43,305 nt of DNA from Candidatus Sumerlaeia bacterium. GTDB lineage: Bacteria; Sumerlaeota; Sumerlaeia; SLMS01; JAHLLQ01. Shown here in pieces: positions 34,291 to 42,996 of this stretch. The position numbers and the translations under genes are program-made. Numbering within the stretch: the stretch's first letter is position 1; each line of letters starts with the position of its first letter. The stretch covers positions 1 through 43,305 of the forward strand of contig JANQSL010000268.1 of the NCBI GenBank assembly GCA_028284075.1. The letters are read 5' to 3'. The notes under the pieces were generated by a model. That model worked only from the letters and a program-made list of their open reading frames with translations. It made no database searches and had not been told where the DNA came from.

Positions 34291-34878
34291 TTGCCCTGTA
34301 CAATAACCCTCGGAATTGACTCGTGGACGGTGGGAAGGGAACTCGGCGGCGATGTTTCGATCGGGCGAATTCTGCATATCCCGGTTACGGCAATTCCCAT
34401 ACGGGTCGAACCCAGCCTCAACGGTCATCGTCGTTTGCACAAGCTCGCGGCCAACTACTACCGCGCCACTGGAGGAATCGCCGCTCAAGGAGAGGGGAAC
34501 TGGGTTCTCGATGCGGGGACGGAAATTTTTTGCAGAAGTGCGGCTCCTCTCCCCTGCCTTGAGGCTCCGGGAGTGGACGGGGTTTTTCGGCTGGAAGCGT
34601 CTTTGGGACGCTTCCAGCAGGCGATCGTGGAACAGCCCAGCCTGGCAGGTCTTGTTTCGAAATGGAGAGTGGATCAGATACTGCACGCGACAAGGCTGGC
34701 GCTTAGAGTGGACTGGCTGGAAGGAACCAGCGTCAAGCGGGGCATGAAACTGGACGCGGTGGAAAAAACCGCGGCCGAACAGGAGTCCTCAGGCGTCTGG
34801 GATCGACTGGAAATGACGGACTGGTTCAATCATGAAGGCGGAACGGCTCACTATCTCTTTGTCTGCACCGAATTGTGA
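34291..34878 (+). CDS. Hypothetical protein
   Basis: Unrecognised product of about 195 residues. Third codon positions are mostly G/C and the amino-acid composition is that of a normal soluble protein (GRELGGDVSIGRILHIPV; LALRVDWLEGTSVKRG; GGTAHYLFVCTEL at the end). No signal peptide, membrane helix or catalytic motif is visible. The start is uncertain: a TTG at 34291 or a GTG at 34330 fit the point where coding character begins, but neither has a clear ribosome-binding site. The open frame runs back to 34111 across the GNAT leader, which looks non-coding. It lies 120 bp before the PhoX-like gene, without evidence of a link. Confidence 0.55.
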   Translation: MPCTITLGIDSWTVGRELGGDVSIGRILHIPVTAIPIRVEPSLNGHRRLHKLAANYYRATGGIAAQGEGNWVLDAGTEIFCRSAAPLPCLEAPGVDGVFRLEASLGRFQQAIVEQPSLAGLVSKWRVDQILHATRLALRVDWLEGTSVKRGMKLDAVEKTAAEQESSGVWDRLEMTDWFNHEGGTAHYLFVCTEL

Positions 34879-34998
34879 CCAGCGTGTTGGAAACTTTGTC
34901 TCTGCTCATTAGTTTTTCATTATTCCGACCAAGAACTCTCGACACCCGCAACCAATTGAAATCCTGTAATCTTAACACCATCGCCCGGGAGAGCTTCC

Positions 34999-36393
34999 AT
35001 GGACTTGTCACGCCGCCATTTCTTTAAAACAGCCGCGGCAGTAACCGTCGGTTTCACCGGATTGGGTTTGTTAACCGGCCGCAGGAGCAGTGCCCAGGGT
35101 GTTGCGGAAAGCTCTCGACTCATCGATGGCTACGGGCCGCTCGGAGCGGATGCGGTGCTGGAACTGCCGGAAGGGTTCTCCTACCGGATCATTGCACGTA
35201 CGGGTGAGGAAATGAGCGATGGACTGCTGGTCCCGGGCCGACCGGATGGAATGGCGGCCTTTCCGGGTTCCGATGGTAAAACCATTATCATTTGCAATCA
35301 TGAGCTGAACTTCAACGATGAGGCAATTTCGGCGTTCGGCGGTGACGCGGCTCGATTGAGAAAAGTGGATCCAGCGCTCATCAATGACGTGGGTTTCGAC
35401 AATCGTCCGTGTACGGGCGGAACCACAAACATCACTTTCGACACAAAGACGCAGAAGAAGTCCGCACAGTTCCTGAGCCTCGCTGGAACCGAGCGAAACT
35501 GTGCAGGCGGCCCGACGCCGTGGAACACCTGGATTACATGTGAAGAAACAGTCGCCGTGGCGGATGAGCGTCATGCGATCGATCACGGCTACAACTTTGA
35601 GGTTCCCGCCGACCTGAAGACCGGACCCGTCGAGCCCGTTCCGCTCAAGGCCATGGGCCGATTCAACCATGAGGCGGTCGCGGTCGATCCGAGGAGTGGG
35701 ATTGTCTATCAAACGGAGGACCGCCATGAGGGTCTGATCTATCGGTTTGTTCCCAATACACCCGGTGAGCTGCACAAAGGAGGAAAGCTCCAGGCTCTTG
35801 TGGTGCAAGGCCAGCGGAGCCTCGACACTCGAAACTGGATCATTCCGCATCTGGTGGACGAAGGCGAAGAATTCAAAGTCGAATGGCTGGACATGGAGGA
35901 TGTGGAGTCGGCCCAGGACGATCTGCGCTTTCGCGGATATGAAGCGGGAGCCGCTCGCTTCGCTCGCGGCGAAGGCATGTGGTATGGAAACGATGCCGTT
36001 TATTTTGCGTGTACGAACGGCGGGAACAAAAAAGCCGGGCAGATTTGGCGTTACATTCCCAGTCCTGATGAGGGTACGCCTGAAGAGCGGAAGACGCCGG
36101 GACGGCTTCAACTGTTTGTAGAACCGAACGATCGGAAGCTGATCGACAATGCGGACAATCTGACCGTTGCGCCCTGGGGTGATGCGATTCTGGTGGAGGA
36201 TGGAGACGGCGAGAATCGAATCGTTGGCGTTCGTCCAGATGGAAGATTTTATATGCTTGGACGAAACTCTATCAGCAACTCGGAAATGGCAGGCGTGGTG
36301 TTTTCACCGGATGGCTCCACGCTGTTTGTCAATATCCAGCATGACGGGCTGACGCTTGCGATCACGGGTCCATGGGACCGCATCCGGACCTGA
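34999..36393 (+). CDS. Tat-exported PhoX-like (DUF839) protein
   Basis: Probably periplasmic protein of 464 residues. The N-terminus LSRRHFFKTAAAVTVGF is a twin-arginine signal (S-R-R-x-F-F-K) ending near AQG at residue 35. The mature part is a DUF839/PhoX beta-propeller: EGFSYRIIARTGEEMSDG, CNHELNF, WNTWITCEET, MGRFNHEAVAVDPRSGIVYQTED, and LTVAPWGDAILVEDGDGENRIVGV. PhoX enzymes are Ca/Fe-dependent alkaline phosphatases; several acidic ligand positions are present but phosphatase activity is not proven. GGGAG precedes the ATG. Stop codon is 16 bp from the convergent glycosyltransferase. Confidence 0.9.
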   Translation: MDLSRRHFFKTAAAVTVGFTGLGLLTGRRSSAQGVAESSRLIDGYGPLGADAVLELPEGFSYRIIARTGEEMSDGLLVPGRPDGMAAFPGSDGKTIIICNHELNFNDEAISAFGGDAARLRKVDPALINDVGFDNRPCTGGTTNITFDTKTQKKSAQFLSLAGTERNCAGGPTPWNTWITCEETVAVADERHAIDHGYNFEVPADLKTGPVEPVPLKAMGRFNHEAVAVDPRSGIVYQTEDRHEGLIYRFVPNTPGELHKGGKLQALVVQGQRSLDTRNWIIPHLVDEGEEFKVEWLDMEDVESAQDDLRFRGYEAGAARFARGEGMWYGNDAVYFACTNGGNKKAGQIWRYIPSPDEGTPEERKTPGRLQLFVEPNDRKLIDNADNLTVAPWGDAILVEDGDGENRIVGVRPDGRFYMLGRNSISNSEMAGVVFSPDGSTLFVNIQHDGLTLAITGPWDRIRT

Positions 36394-36408
36394 TGAGCTG
36401 CTTTGTGC

Positions 36409-37572
36409 TCAGCGCTGACCTGCCAGGGGTTGCACTCGGGTCTCAAGAAATTCACTCATAGCCTCCGCCGTAAACAGACGACTTGCCTGGCGTGCGGCGA
36501 CCCGGCTTCTGACGCGCAAGTCCTCGTCAACTATATAGCGAGCCATCAGGTCGCGGAGGGATTTTATACTCCCGTATTTGAACGTGGCATTTTCAAATCC
36601 TGGCTCGGCGGGATAGTGTTTGGGAAGAATCACCGGAAGCCCGAGGCGAATCTGGTCGAGAGTGACTGCGGAGACCTTGGTTAAACCGTTAAGCTCAACA
36701 CGCATGAACGGACTGTTTTTTGGTTCGTGCCGCTTACGCAGTGAGGCGACTATGATGGACGATTTCAGCAGAGTCCGATCATACTCGTCGTGAGACACCC
36801 ATTCACCGGTCATGTGAACAGGTACTCCCTTCGCCTTCATACTCTCATACTGTTCAATCACAGGGATGGAGGATTTCTTCGGGGAGGGAACTCCGAGAAG
36901 CAACAGTTCAGCTCGTTCAAGTAAATCAGGAGATAACCCTTCGAACGCTCTCAAAACCGTTCTGTAGTCTCGACGCTTGTCATTGATCGATCCCGGCAGA
37001 ACGAACCTCACAGGCTGATCGCCTTGGTCGATGGCAGCGTCGGGCAGATTCGAGCCGGAAATCACCGACCAGGAGGCGATCACAGGTTTGCGGGTTTGCC
37101 CATGCCGCTCGACCCATCTTTTCTGGTGATCGGTCAGCACCCAAAAGGCCGTGTATTTCGCCTCTATGCCGGCCAGATACCGCTTGTAGGTACGCTGAAG
37201 GCTTCGAACGGCAAATCTGCGAGCAAGGAACGTCCGAACATTGTGAATCATGGATACAACCGGTACGCTGAAGTCGGTTGCGAGAAACGAATCCAGATCA
37301 CGGTAGGGCTGATCCAAAACAAGCAGGTCAGCGCGATGCCTGCATTCGGTGGCGATTTGTCTGTAGTACTCTGTCGCGGACCTGTCTCCACGACACACGA
37401 TCTCCATGTTCCCGGGGCCGACGTCCGAACCGGAGTCCCTGAGAAATTCTCCAATCCTGGGTCCGGCAAAAACAAGGCAATCCCAACCGGCTGCCACTGC
37501 TCCTGCAAGAATTCCTTGATAGATATAGCGATGCTGAATGTGCTCGGTGCTAAGTGCGAGTCGAAAGGGCAT
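36409..37572 (-). CDS. Glycosyltransferase, GT-B type (group 1-like)
   Basis: A 387-residue protein with GT-B layout: an N-terminal Rossmann half (FRLALSTEHIQHRYIYQGILAGAVAAGWDCLVFAG, LLVLDQPYRDLDSF, VVSMIHNVRTFLARRF) and a C-terminal half (VRFVLPGSINDKRRDYRTVLRAFEGL, ELLLLGVPSP, GEWVSHDEYDRTLLKSSIIVASL, LDQIRLGLPVILPKHYPAE). It resembles group 1 transferases but lacks the clear EX7E motif, so the family call is moderate. ATG 37572 has GGGGAG ten bases upstream; an in-frame ATG at 37629 lacks one. It is monocistronic and faces the structured non-coding region upstream of glyA. Confidence 0.75.
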   Translation of the reverse strand: MPFRLALSTEHIQHRYIYQGILAGAVAAGWDCLVFAGPRIGEFLRDSGSDVGPGNMEIVCRGDRSATEYYRQIATECRHRADLLVLDQPYRDLDSFLATDFSVPVVSMIHNVRTFLARRFAVRSLQRTYKRYLAGIEAKYTAFWVLTDHQKRWVERHGQTRKPVIASWSVISGSNLPDAAIDQGDQPVRFVLPGSINDKRRDYRTVLRAFEGLSPDLLERAELLLLGVPSPKKSSIPVIEQYESMKAKGVPVHMTGEWVSHDEYDRTLLKSSIIVASLRKRHEPKNSPFMRVELNGLTKVSAVTLDQIRLGLPVILPKHYPAEPGFENATFKYGSIKSLRDLMARYIVDEDLRVRSRVAARQASRLFTAEAMSEFLETRVQPLAGQR

Positions 37573-37775
37573 GGACAAGAGACTCCCGGGGCGGGATTGA
37601 AACTGCCCTGGAGGGTGAATATCAAACATGATATTCGAGAAAGAGTCGATGTGCAGATGAAAAAGATCCAGGCCGGACTTCGTGTTTGCTTTGAAATCCG
37701 AGCTCCTGGCTCTGATGTATCATTGGTTATTCCCTGATCTCGAGAAATTCTCTTATGGCCTTCAGAGCAAATCCT

Positions 37776-37803
37776 TACCGGCTCTCCGGGTGGAGAGCCG
37801 GTA
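37776..37803. repeat. Perfect 12-bp GC-rich hairpin
   Basis: TACCGGCTCTCC at 37776-37787 and GGAGAGCCGGTA at 37792-37803 form a 12-bp stem with a GGGT loop. Neither side has a T-run, so a standard intrinsic terminator is unlikely; it may be part of a structured leader or small RNA. Confidence 0.6.
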
Positions 37804-37842
37804 TTAAGCACAGGAATCACCCCTCGTTAAAGACTCTGAACC

Positions 37843-37954
37843 GTCAGGCAGCGAAGCTGCATGATGCTCTTCCGCCTGACTGCCATGCTTTTGGATACGG
37901 GTCTTTCCTGATAGAGCATCGGGGAGAACGAACCAAAACCGATCAGGAAAGACC
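37843..37954 (+). ncRNA. Possible structured RNA with two stems and kissing loops (glyA leader or small RNA)
   Basis: Stem A pairs GTCAGGC (37843-37849) with GCCTGAC (37874-37880), with a nested AGC-GAA-GCT mini-stem. Stem B pairs GGTCTTTCCTGAT (37900-37912) with ATCAGGAAAGACC (37942-37954), a perfect 13-bp match over a 29-base loop. GATGCTCT in loop A (37863-37870) is exactly complementary to AGAGCATC in loop B (37913-37920). The strand and boundaries are not known; plus is given because glyA lies downstream. I compared it by eye with glycine, THF, SAM, SAH and ZTP riboswitch consensus motifs and found no match. Confidence 0.4.
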
Positions 37955-38144
37955 GTTGAAACCCTGCTCACTCCATTGAACTCATCGGGCAGAAACCCGT
38001 TCCTTCTTCGATGCCGCCTGCCCCTGCCGGCAGGTTCCCTTCGTGGATGGACAAGCGTCCTGGAGCCACGGCTGCACTCGCCTCTTGCACGCTGGAGCCA
38101 CTGACCCCTAGATACCGCGCCGAACGCAACCTGAGGAGTCGCCC

Positions 38145-39410
38145 GTGACCATAGCAGAAGTCCCCGCCAAGACCATTGCCGCCCAGGACCCGGAAGTTGC
38201 CGCCTGCCTGGACGCTGAACTGAAACGTCAGACCACCACTCTTGAAATGATCGCCAGTGAGAATATTGCGTCCGATGCCGTGCTTGAGGCGGCCGGTTCG
38301 GTCATGACCAACAAGTATGCAGAGGGTTATCCGGGGAAGCGCTACTACCACGGGTGCGAACAGTATGACGGAGTTGAAAACCTTGCCATCGACCGGGCCA
38401 AAAAGCTTTTCGGCGCTGAGTTTGCAAACGTCCAGCCCCACAGTGGAACAACCGCAAATCAGGCGGTTTTTATGGCAACGATCAAACCCGGCGATGTGGT
38501 TGTCTCGCTGTCTCTCGCTCACGGCGGACATCTGTCCCACGGACATTCCGTGAACATGGCGGGAAAACTCTATACCATTCAGCAGTATGGTGTCTCGCGG
38601 GAGACGGAGCGTATCGATTTCGACGAGGTGGCGAAGCTCGTTCGAGAGCATAAGCCGAAGATGATTATCACGGGTGGATCGGCCTATCCGCGCCTCATTG
38701 ACTTCGAGAAGTTCCGCGAGCTGGCAGATGAGGCGGGTGCCGTTTTCCTTGTGGATATGGCTCACTTCGCAGGGCTTGTGGCCGGACAGGCGATTCCATC
38801 GCCAGTGCCGGTTGCGGATGTCGTGACAACCACAACACACAAGACTCTGCGAGGGCCCCGTGGCGGGTTGATTCTCGCCAAAGAGAGCTTTGGCAAAAAC
38901 ATTCAAAAGTCCGTCTTCCCGGGTATGCAGGGTGGACCGCTGATGCACCTCATTGCAGCCAAGGCCGTTGCCTTTGGCGAAGCTCTGCACCCGTCTTTCA
39001 AAGACTACGCAAAACGGGTCATCCGAAACGCACAGGTGTTGGGGGAAACACTCGTCGGCGAAGGCCTGCGCCTGGTAACCGGCGGAACGGACACACACCT
39101 TGTCCTGGTGGACCTGACAGCATTCAATGTAACCGGAAAGGCTGTCAGTGACGCTCTGGAGGAGGCGGGTATCACCGTAAACATGAACATGATCCCCTTC
39201 GATACTCGCAAACCCACGGAATGCAGTGGCATCCGGATTGGTTCCCCTGCGCTGACAAGCCGTGGAATGGATGAGGAGGAGTTCCGGCGAATCGGGCGCT
39301 GGATTGCCGATGTGGCGCGCAATGTCGAGGATCCTGCCGTCATCAAGCGTGTGAGGAGTCAGGTGGAGGAACTTGCTTCATCCTTCCCGCTAAGAGCCGA
39401 GGAGGCGTAG
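38145..39410 (+). CDS. glyA: Serine hydroxymethyltransferase GlyA
   Basis: PLP enzyme interconverting serine and glycine with transfer of a one-carbon unit to tetrahydrofolate. The 421-residue product matches family length. Visible are the substrate-binding ASEN near 46-49, [26 protein letters not shown], and the PLP lysine in [16 protein letters not shown] (K around residue 233), plus [14 protein letters not shown] near the end. The GTG at 38145 is preceded by GAGGAG six bases upstream, a strong ribosome-binding site. An intrinsic terminator follows about 30 bp after the stop, so it is probably monocistronic. Confidence 0.97.
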   Translation: MTIAEVPAKTIAAQDPEVAACLDAELKRQTTTLEMIASENIASDAVLEAAGSVMTNKYAEGYPGKRYYHGCEQYDGVENLAIDRAKKLFGAEFANVQPHSGTTANQAVFMATIKPGDVVVSLSLAHGGHLSHGHSVNMAGKLYTIQQYGVSRETERIDFDEVAKLVREHKPKMIITGGSAYPRLIDFEKFRELADEAGAVFLVDMAHFAGLVAGQAIPSPVPVADVVTTTTHKTLRGPRGGLILAKESFGKNIQKSVFPGMQGGPLMHLIAAKAVAFGEALHPSFKDYAKRVIRNAQVLGETLVGEGLRLVTGGTDTHLVLVDLTAFNVTGKAVSDALEEAGITVNMNMIPFDTRKPTECSGIRIGSPALTSRGMDEEEFRRIGRWIADVARNVEDPAVIKRVRSQVEELASSFPLRAEEA

Positions 39411-39440
39411 GATCGAAAAGTGAAATGGCCGGACTTCCCT

Positions 39441-39475
39441 CCCGGAGTCGTGCTTGCGGCTCCGGGGTTTGTTTT
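39441..39475 (+). terminator. Rho-independent terminator after glyA
   Basis: CCCGGAG at 39441-39447 pairs with CTCCGGG at 39460-39466 around a 12-base loop and is followed directly by GTTTGTTTT. The stem strength, T-rich tail and position 30 bp behind glyA fit an intrinsic terminator. Confidence 0.8.
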
Positions 39476-39517
39476 GGCACCAACGCGGTTACCCATTTTC
39501 AACAAGAGGCTGTGTTC

Positions 39518-40519
39518 ATGAGAGCAATTATCCCTGTCGCCGGATTCGGAACGCGGATGCGTCCGCACACCTTCACAGTACCGAAGGTTCTGTTGAATGT
39601 TGCCGGAAAACCGATGCTGGACCACATCATCGATTCTCTCGTGGACGCGGGAATTACGGGAGTGACTCTCATCGTTGGTTACCTGGGAGACGTTATCGAA
39701 AAACACGTTCGCGAAACATACCCTGACCTTGAGAGCCACTTCGTTGAGCAGGAGCAAATGCTCGGGCTGGGGCACGCCATCTGGCTCGGCAAGGAGATTC
39801 ACAAGGACGACAAGGACCTTCTGATTATCCTGGGAGACACGATTCTCAAGGCCGATTTCAAGGCCCTCTTTGCAACTCCGGAGACAGCGATCGGCGTAAA
39901 AGAGGTGGAGGACCCGCGCCGGTTTGGTGTGGTCGAACTGCGCGGTGACGGTTCCATCAGCCGCATGCTGGAAAAGCCGGAAAATCCTCCAACAAAAAAA
40001 GCGATTGTCGGTGTATACAAGATCAGCGATGCGCCACTCCTTTTCAAGGGGCTGGATCATGTGATCTCCGACGAGGTGAGGACCAAGGGCGAGTTCCAGC
40101 TCACCGATGCGCTGGCATGGATGCTCGATCAAAATCACGCCATGAAACCCTTCGATATCTCCGGATGGCTGGACTGTGGAAAACCGGAAACGCTGTTCGA
40201 GACGAATGCGATTCTGCTGGAAGACCACCCAAAGGAAGAACAGGCGGCGCTTGGAAAGAGTTATCCCAATGCCGTGATCGTTCCTCCGGTCTCCATCGGC
40301 AAAGATTGCAAGATCGAGGACTCTGTCATCGGCCCTCATGCCGTGGTGGGCGATGGAGCGACCGTGACCAGAGCCTTTATTCGCGATTCCATTGTGGGCA
40401 AAAATGCAACGGTGGAGTCCATCATGCTGAAGTTTTCGCTAATCGGCGAGAACGCGGCCGTTCGCGGACACAGCCACAGCCTGAACATCGGCGATTCGAG
40501 TGTTATCGATGTTGGTTGA
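39518..40519 (+). CDS. Sugar-phosphate nucleotidyltransferase with left-handed beta-helix tail
   Basis: Activates a sugar-1-phosphate with an NTP. The 333-residue product starts with the nucleotide-binding signature IPVAGFGTRMRPHTFTVPKVLLNVAGKPMLDHII at residues 4-37 (GxGTRxxP...PK), shows ILGDTILKADF (the acidic metal site) near residue 109, and AIVGVYKISD later. Residues about 250-330 contain hexapeptide-type repeats (VSIGKDCKIEDSVIGPHAVVGDGATV), a LbH domain as in RmlA/GlmU-like bifunctional enzymes. The ATG at 39518 has AGAGG eight bases upstream; the open frame continues upstream without coding character. The specific sugar (glucose, mannose or other) cannot be decided from sequence alone. 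Confidence 0.88.
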   Translation: MRAIIPVAGFGTRMRPHTFTVPKVLLNVAGKPMLDHIIDSLVDAGITGVTLIVGYLGDVIEKHVRETYPDLESHFVEQEQMLGLGHAIWLGKEIHKDDKDLLIILGDTILKADFKALFATPETAIGVKEVEDPRRFGVVELRGDGSISRMLEKPENPPTKKAIVGVYKISDAPLLFKGLDHVISDEVRTKGEFQLTDALAWMLDQNHAMKPFDISGWLDCGKPETLFETNAILLEDHPKEEQAALGKSYPNAVIVPPVSIGKDCKIEDSVIGPHAVVGDGATVTRAFIRDSIVGKNATVESIMLKFSLIGENAAVRGHSHSLNIGDSSVIDVG

Positions 40520-40522
40520 ACG

Positions 40523-42004
40523 TCATCGAATCTCGGCAACGGGATAAAGGAGTGTAAATCTCGACCCTTTGCCGAGAGTGCTTTCCACTCGAATTTCGCC
40601 GCGCGTGGCCTGAGTCAGCATGCGGGTAACGGCAAGGCCGATCCCGAGTCCTTCGTGAGAGCGGGTCAGGCTGTTATCAATCTGATAAAACTGATCAAAA
40701 ATCTTCTTCAGTTTGTCCGCCGGAATACCCGTCCCCCGATCGCAGATGGAAATAGCCAGCCGCGTGCTTTCTCTCGATTCAAACTGAACCTCTACGGGAA
40801 CTTCGTCCGGAGAAAACTTCATGGCGTTGTCCAGCAGATGGAAAAAGATGCGTTCAAGGGCGCGCTCGTCACAGATGATATTCGGAACTTCCCCATCAAA
40901 AACCGGGTGCACATCGACTCTGTTGTCGCGTCGACGATAATCCAGTTTCGGCAAAGTTGCGAAGAGTGTGTTGAGAGGATCAACGGGCACGAGTGAAATG
41001 TCCGTCACGCCTTCGGCTTCGATCTCCGCGATTTCAATGAGATCATTGACCATGTTGTTCAGATGACCCGTATTTTTGGCAACACGCCCAAGAAGGTTGC
41101 GCTGAGGATCAGTGATGTCTCCTGCCCGTTCGTTCAGGATCAACTCCACGAACCCTGTGATGGCTGTCAGTGGAGTGCGCAACTCGTGGGAAATAATGGA
41201 CAGAAAGTTTGACTTCAGTTGATCAACGGCTTTGAGTTCGGAGTAGGCGTTTTCCAGATCGCTGATGAGTTCGGTGTTTTGAATGGCCATTGCTCCCTGC
41301 GTGGCAAACCAATCGAGGGAGTCGAGATCTTCCCTGGTAATCGGTTCACCGGTGATGCGGCGATCCACGAACACGAGGGCACGCAAGCCCCGGTTCGTCC
41401 GCAACGGAACGGCGGCGAAAGGTCCGGATAAAAGAGCTTCGAGTTCCGAGGGAATATCGAGGCGGTTACCATTATCACCAAAGGCTCGAGGAGCCCGCAG
41501 GTTAAGAAGGCGCCGGAAAAAAAGGGGTGCGGTTTCGTAGCCGCCGGCACTGTCGAGAGACCAGCGCAGAGTTCGCAAAATCCGGGTTTGCTCGTTCTCC
41601 GTCCCCAGATGCTGGAAAAGTGTGACCCACTGGGAACTGAGTTCCAGCGTCTTGAGCTCCGAGGCCGCCATATCATCCTCAGCCGCTTTTTCCAACAGTT
41701 CCGCTTTGCGTTTCTCGATAAACTCCGACTCGCTGCGGAGCTCGTCACGCATTTCCTCAAGCTCTTCAAGACTGCCTATTCCTATGGAGAAACGCCCCTT
41801 GATTTCGTCCGTGCTCTCATCAACATCGAAAACAAGGGCGTTCGTAAAACCAAGAGCTATGGGAGACACAAGACCTGAGATAAGAACCGAATAGATGTCT
41901 TCACGATTAAGGGCAGTGCTCAAGGCCGCGGATACGCGCGTTACCCAGCGTACCTGGTTGAGAAGGTAGCCGAGCCGTCCGGGGGAAGCGTCCAGAGGTG
42001 CCAT
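40523..42004 (-). CDS. Cytoplasmic histidine kinase with GAF-type sensor
   Basis: Signal-transduction kinase of 493 residues without membrane helices. An N-terminal segment (about 15-245) contains GAF-like parts (ALSTALNREDIYSVLISGLV, FAAVPLRTNRGLRALVFVDRR) split by a charged helical insertion at 80-120. The HisKA domain has the phospho-acceptor H273 in SIISHELRTPLTAITGF, and the ATPase has the N box (HLLDNAMKFS), G1 (DRGTGIP), F box (FDQFYQID) and G2 (GLGIGLAV). The start ATG lacks an obvious ribosome-binding site and follows the RsbW-like gene by 15 bp. No response regulator is adjacent, so it may feed into the partner switch encoded upstream. Confidence 0.9.
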   Translation of the reverse strand: MAPLDASPGRLGYLLNQVRWVTRVSAALSTALNREDIYSVLISGLVSPIALGFTNALVFDVDESTDEIKGRFSIGIGSLEELEEMRDELRSESEFIEKRKAELLEKAAEDDMAASELKTLELSSQWVTLFQHLGTENEQTRILRTLRWSLDSAGGYETAPLFFRRLLNLRAPRAFGDNGNRLDIPSELEALLSGPFAAVPLRTNRGLRALVFVDRRITGEPITREDLDSLDWFATQGAMAIQNTELISDLENAYSELKAVDQLKSNFLSIISHELRTPLTAITGFVELILNERAGDITDPQRNLLGRVAKNTGHLNNMVNDLIEIAEIEAEGVTDISLVPVDPLNTLFATLPKLDYRRRDNRVDVHPVFDGEVPNIICDERALERIFFHLLDNAMKFSPDEVPVEVQFESRESTRLAISICDRGTGIPADKLKKIFDQFYQIDNSLTRSHEGLGIGLAVTRMLTQATRGEIRVESTLGKGSRFTLLYPVAEIR

Positions 42005-42019
42005 AGGATCGATAAATCG

Positions 42020-42565
42020 TTAAACGCTCTGGGAAGGGGACTCGCCTGGAATGCCAAGATACTTGGTCATGGTAAGTATGGTTCCCTGTCCGTCCTGCTG
42101 ATCATATCTGACTTCGTCCATGAAATTCCGGATAATCAACAGGCCGAGACCGCCTCCTCCGCCTCGCTCGACGAACTCATCAATGCCTGAAACTCCGGGA
42201 GGAGTGTTGTCGATTCCAATACCGTTGTCGATAACCTGAAAGACAAGCCGGTCTTCACCGAGCGACATCCGGATACCGATTGTACAATCCCCGGCGGAAG
42301 CTCGCTCGGCAGCAAGTACTTCCTTCTCCTTGTCGGTCAGGTCAGGAGAGATTCCGAGATGCCGGTAGGCATGGCGAACGACATTCGCGCAGGCCTCGTC
42401 CACTGCCATTTCTATCTGATCGATCTGTTCGGCAGAGAATCCCTGTTGACGAGCAAGCGTGGTGGCCATGGCACGCACGGGAGCAAGCATCCTTGTGTCG
42501 GACGGACAACGAAGTTCGAGTTCGACCACGTCACCACAGGGTGCCGGCTGATCCGTTCTCGACAT
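42020..42565 (-). CDS. RsbW-like serine protein kinase / anti-sigma factor type ATPase
   Basis: GHKL-fold kinase of 181 residues that in studied systems phosphorylates a STAS antagonist and inhibits a sigma factor or another target. Key motifs are the N box QIEMAVDEACANVVRHAY, G1 VIDNGIGID and the glycine-rich lid GGGGGLGLLIIRNFMDEV. The ATG at 42565 is chosen for AGGA eight bases upstream; a GTG at 42598 would abut the STAS stop codon directly and is the alternative. No sigma-factor gene is next to it, so the target may be elsewhere or may be the neighbouring histidine kinase. Confidence 0.88.
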   Translation of the reverse strand: MSRTDQPAPCGDVVELELRCPSDTRMLAPVRAMATTLARQQGFSAEQIDQIEMAVDEACANVVRHAYRHLGISPDLTDKEKEVLAAERASAGDCTIGIRMSLGEDRLVFQVIDNGIGIDNTPPGVSGIDEFVERGGGGGLGLLIIRNFMDEVRYDQQDGQGTILTMTKYLGIPGESPSQSV

Positions 42566-42598
42566 TCGCTCAGTCCTTTCGTGCAGAGCACTCTTCAC

Positions 42599-42958
42599 TC
42601 AGGAAGGTGAGAAAATCCCATCCACCTCCGCCTCAGACTCCACTATTTTGAAGATATTTGTAAATCCCAGCGTTCTGAACACACGGTAAACCTTGTCTGT
42701 CGGCTGGAGGAGGACCAGTTCGCCGGAAGACTTGCGAAGACGGTGAGTCAGTCCCATCAGAGCACTGATACCCGCAGACGAAATGTAACTTAAGTCCGAC
42801 AGACTCAAGACAACTCTGCACGCACCCTCATCCAGCAGTCCGTGCAACGACTTTTCGAATCCCACCACGGTGTGACTGTCGAGACAACCGATGACATCGA
42901 CGCGTCTAAAGGTCTCGCCGGGTTGAGACTCGTGGATTGTGAGGTCGTAGTTCTTCAC
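42599..42958 (-). CDS. STAS-domain anti-sigma factor antagonist (RsbV/SpoIIAA-like)
   Basis: Small cytoplasmic protein of 119 residues that, when unphosphorylated, would bind the RsbW-like kinase. The conserved site LSDLSYISSAGISALMGL contains the phosphorylatable serine (DLSYISSAG pattern, around residue 64). A GTG at 42958 with AAGGAG six bases upstream is taken as the start, giving NYDLTIHES as the first strand; a frame back to 43036 overlaps the phosphatase gene and is rejected. It lies between the phosphatase and the kinase, the normal order for a partner-switching module. Confidence 0.9.
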   Translation of the reverse strand: MKNYDLTIHESQPGETFRRVDVIGCLDSHTVVGFEKSLHGLLDEGACRVVLSLSDLSYISSAGISALMGLTHRLRKSSGELVLLQPTDKVYRVFRTLGFTNIFKIVESEAEVDGIFSPS

Positions 42959-42996
42959 AATCTGCTCCTTACGTCCGAAAGCATTTTGCTCTTCCT

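Larger units (their letters stand above)
37573..38144. other. 572-bp non-coding region rich in inverted repeats
   Basis: Lies between the divergent glycosyltransferase and glyA genes. From left to right it holds a GAGAA-A-TTCTC palindrome (37742-37752), a 12-bp perfect hairpin (37776-37803), two larger stems whose loops are complementary (37843-37880 and 37900-37954), and a small CCTGCC-GG-CAGG palindrome near 38028-38037. No open frame with coding character is present. The glyA promoter must lie here but was not recognised. Confidence 0.65.

Noticed and set aside
37968-39098. 376-codon minus-strand open frame
   Set aside because: It is antisense to glyA, whose PLP-enzyme motifs are unmistakable.
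39359-40339. 326-codon minus-strand open frame
   Set aside because: It is antisense to the sugar nucleotidyltransferase and glyA terminator, with no domain and no ribosome-binding site.
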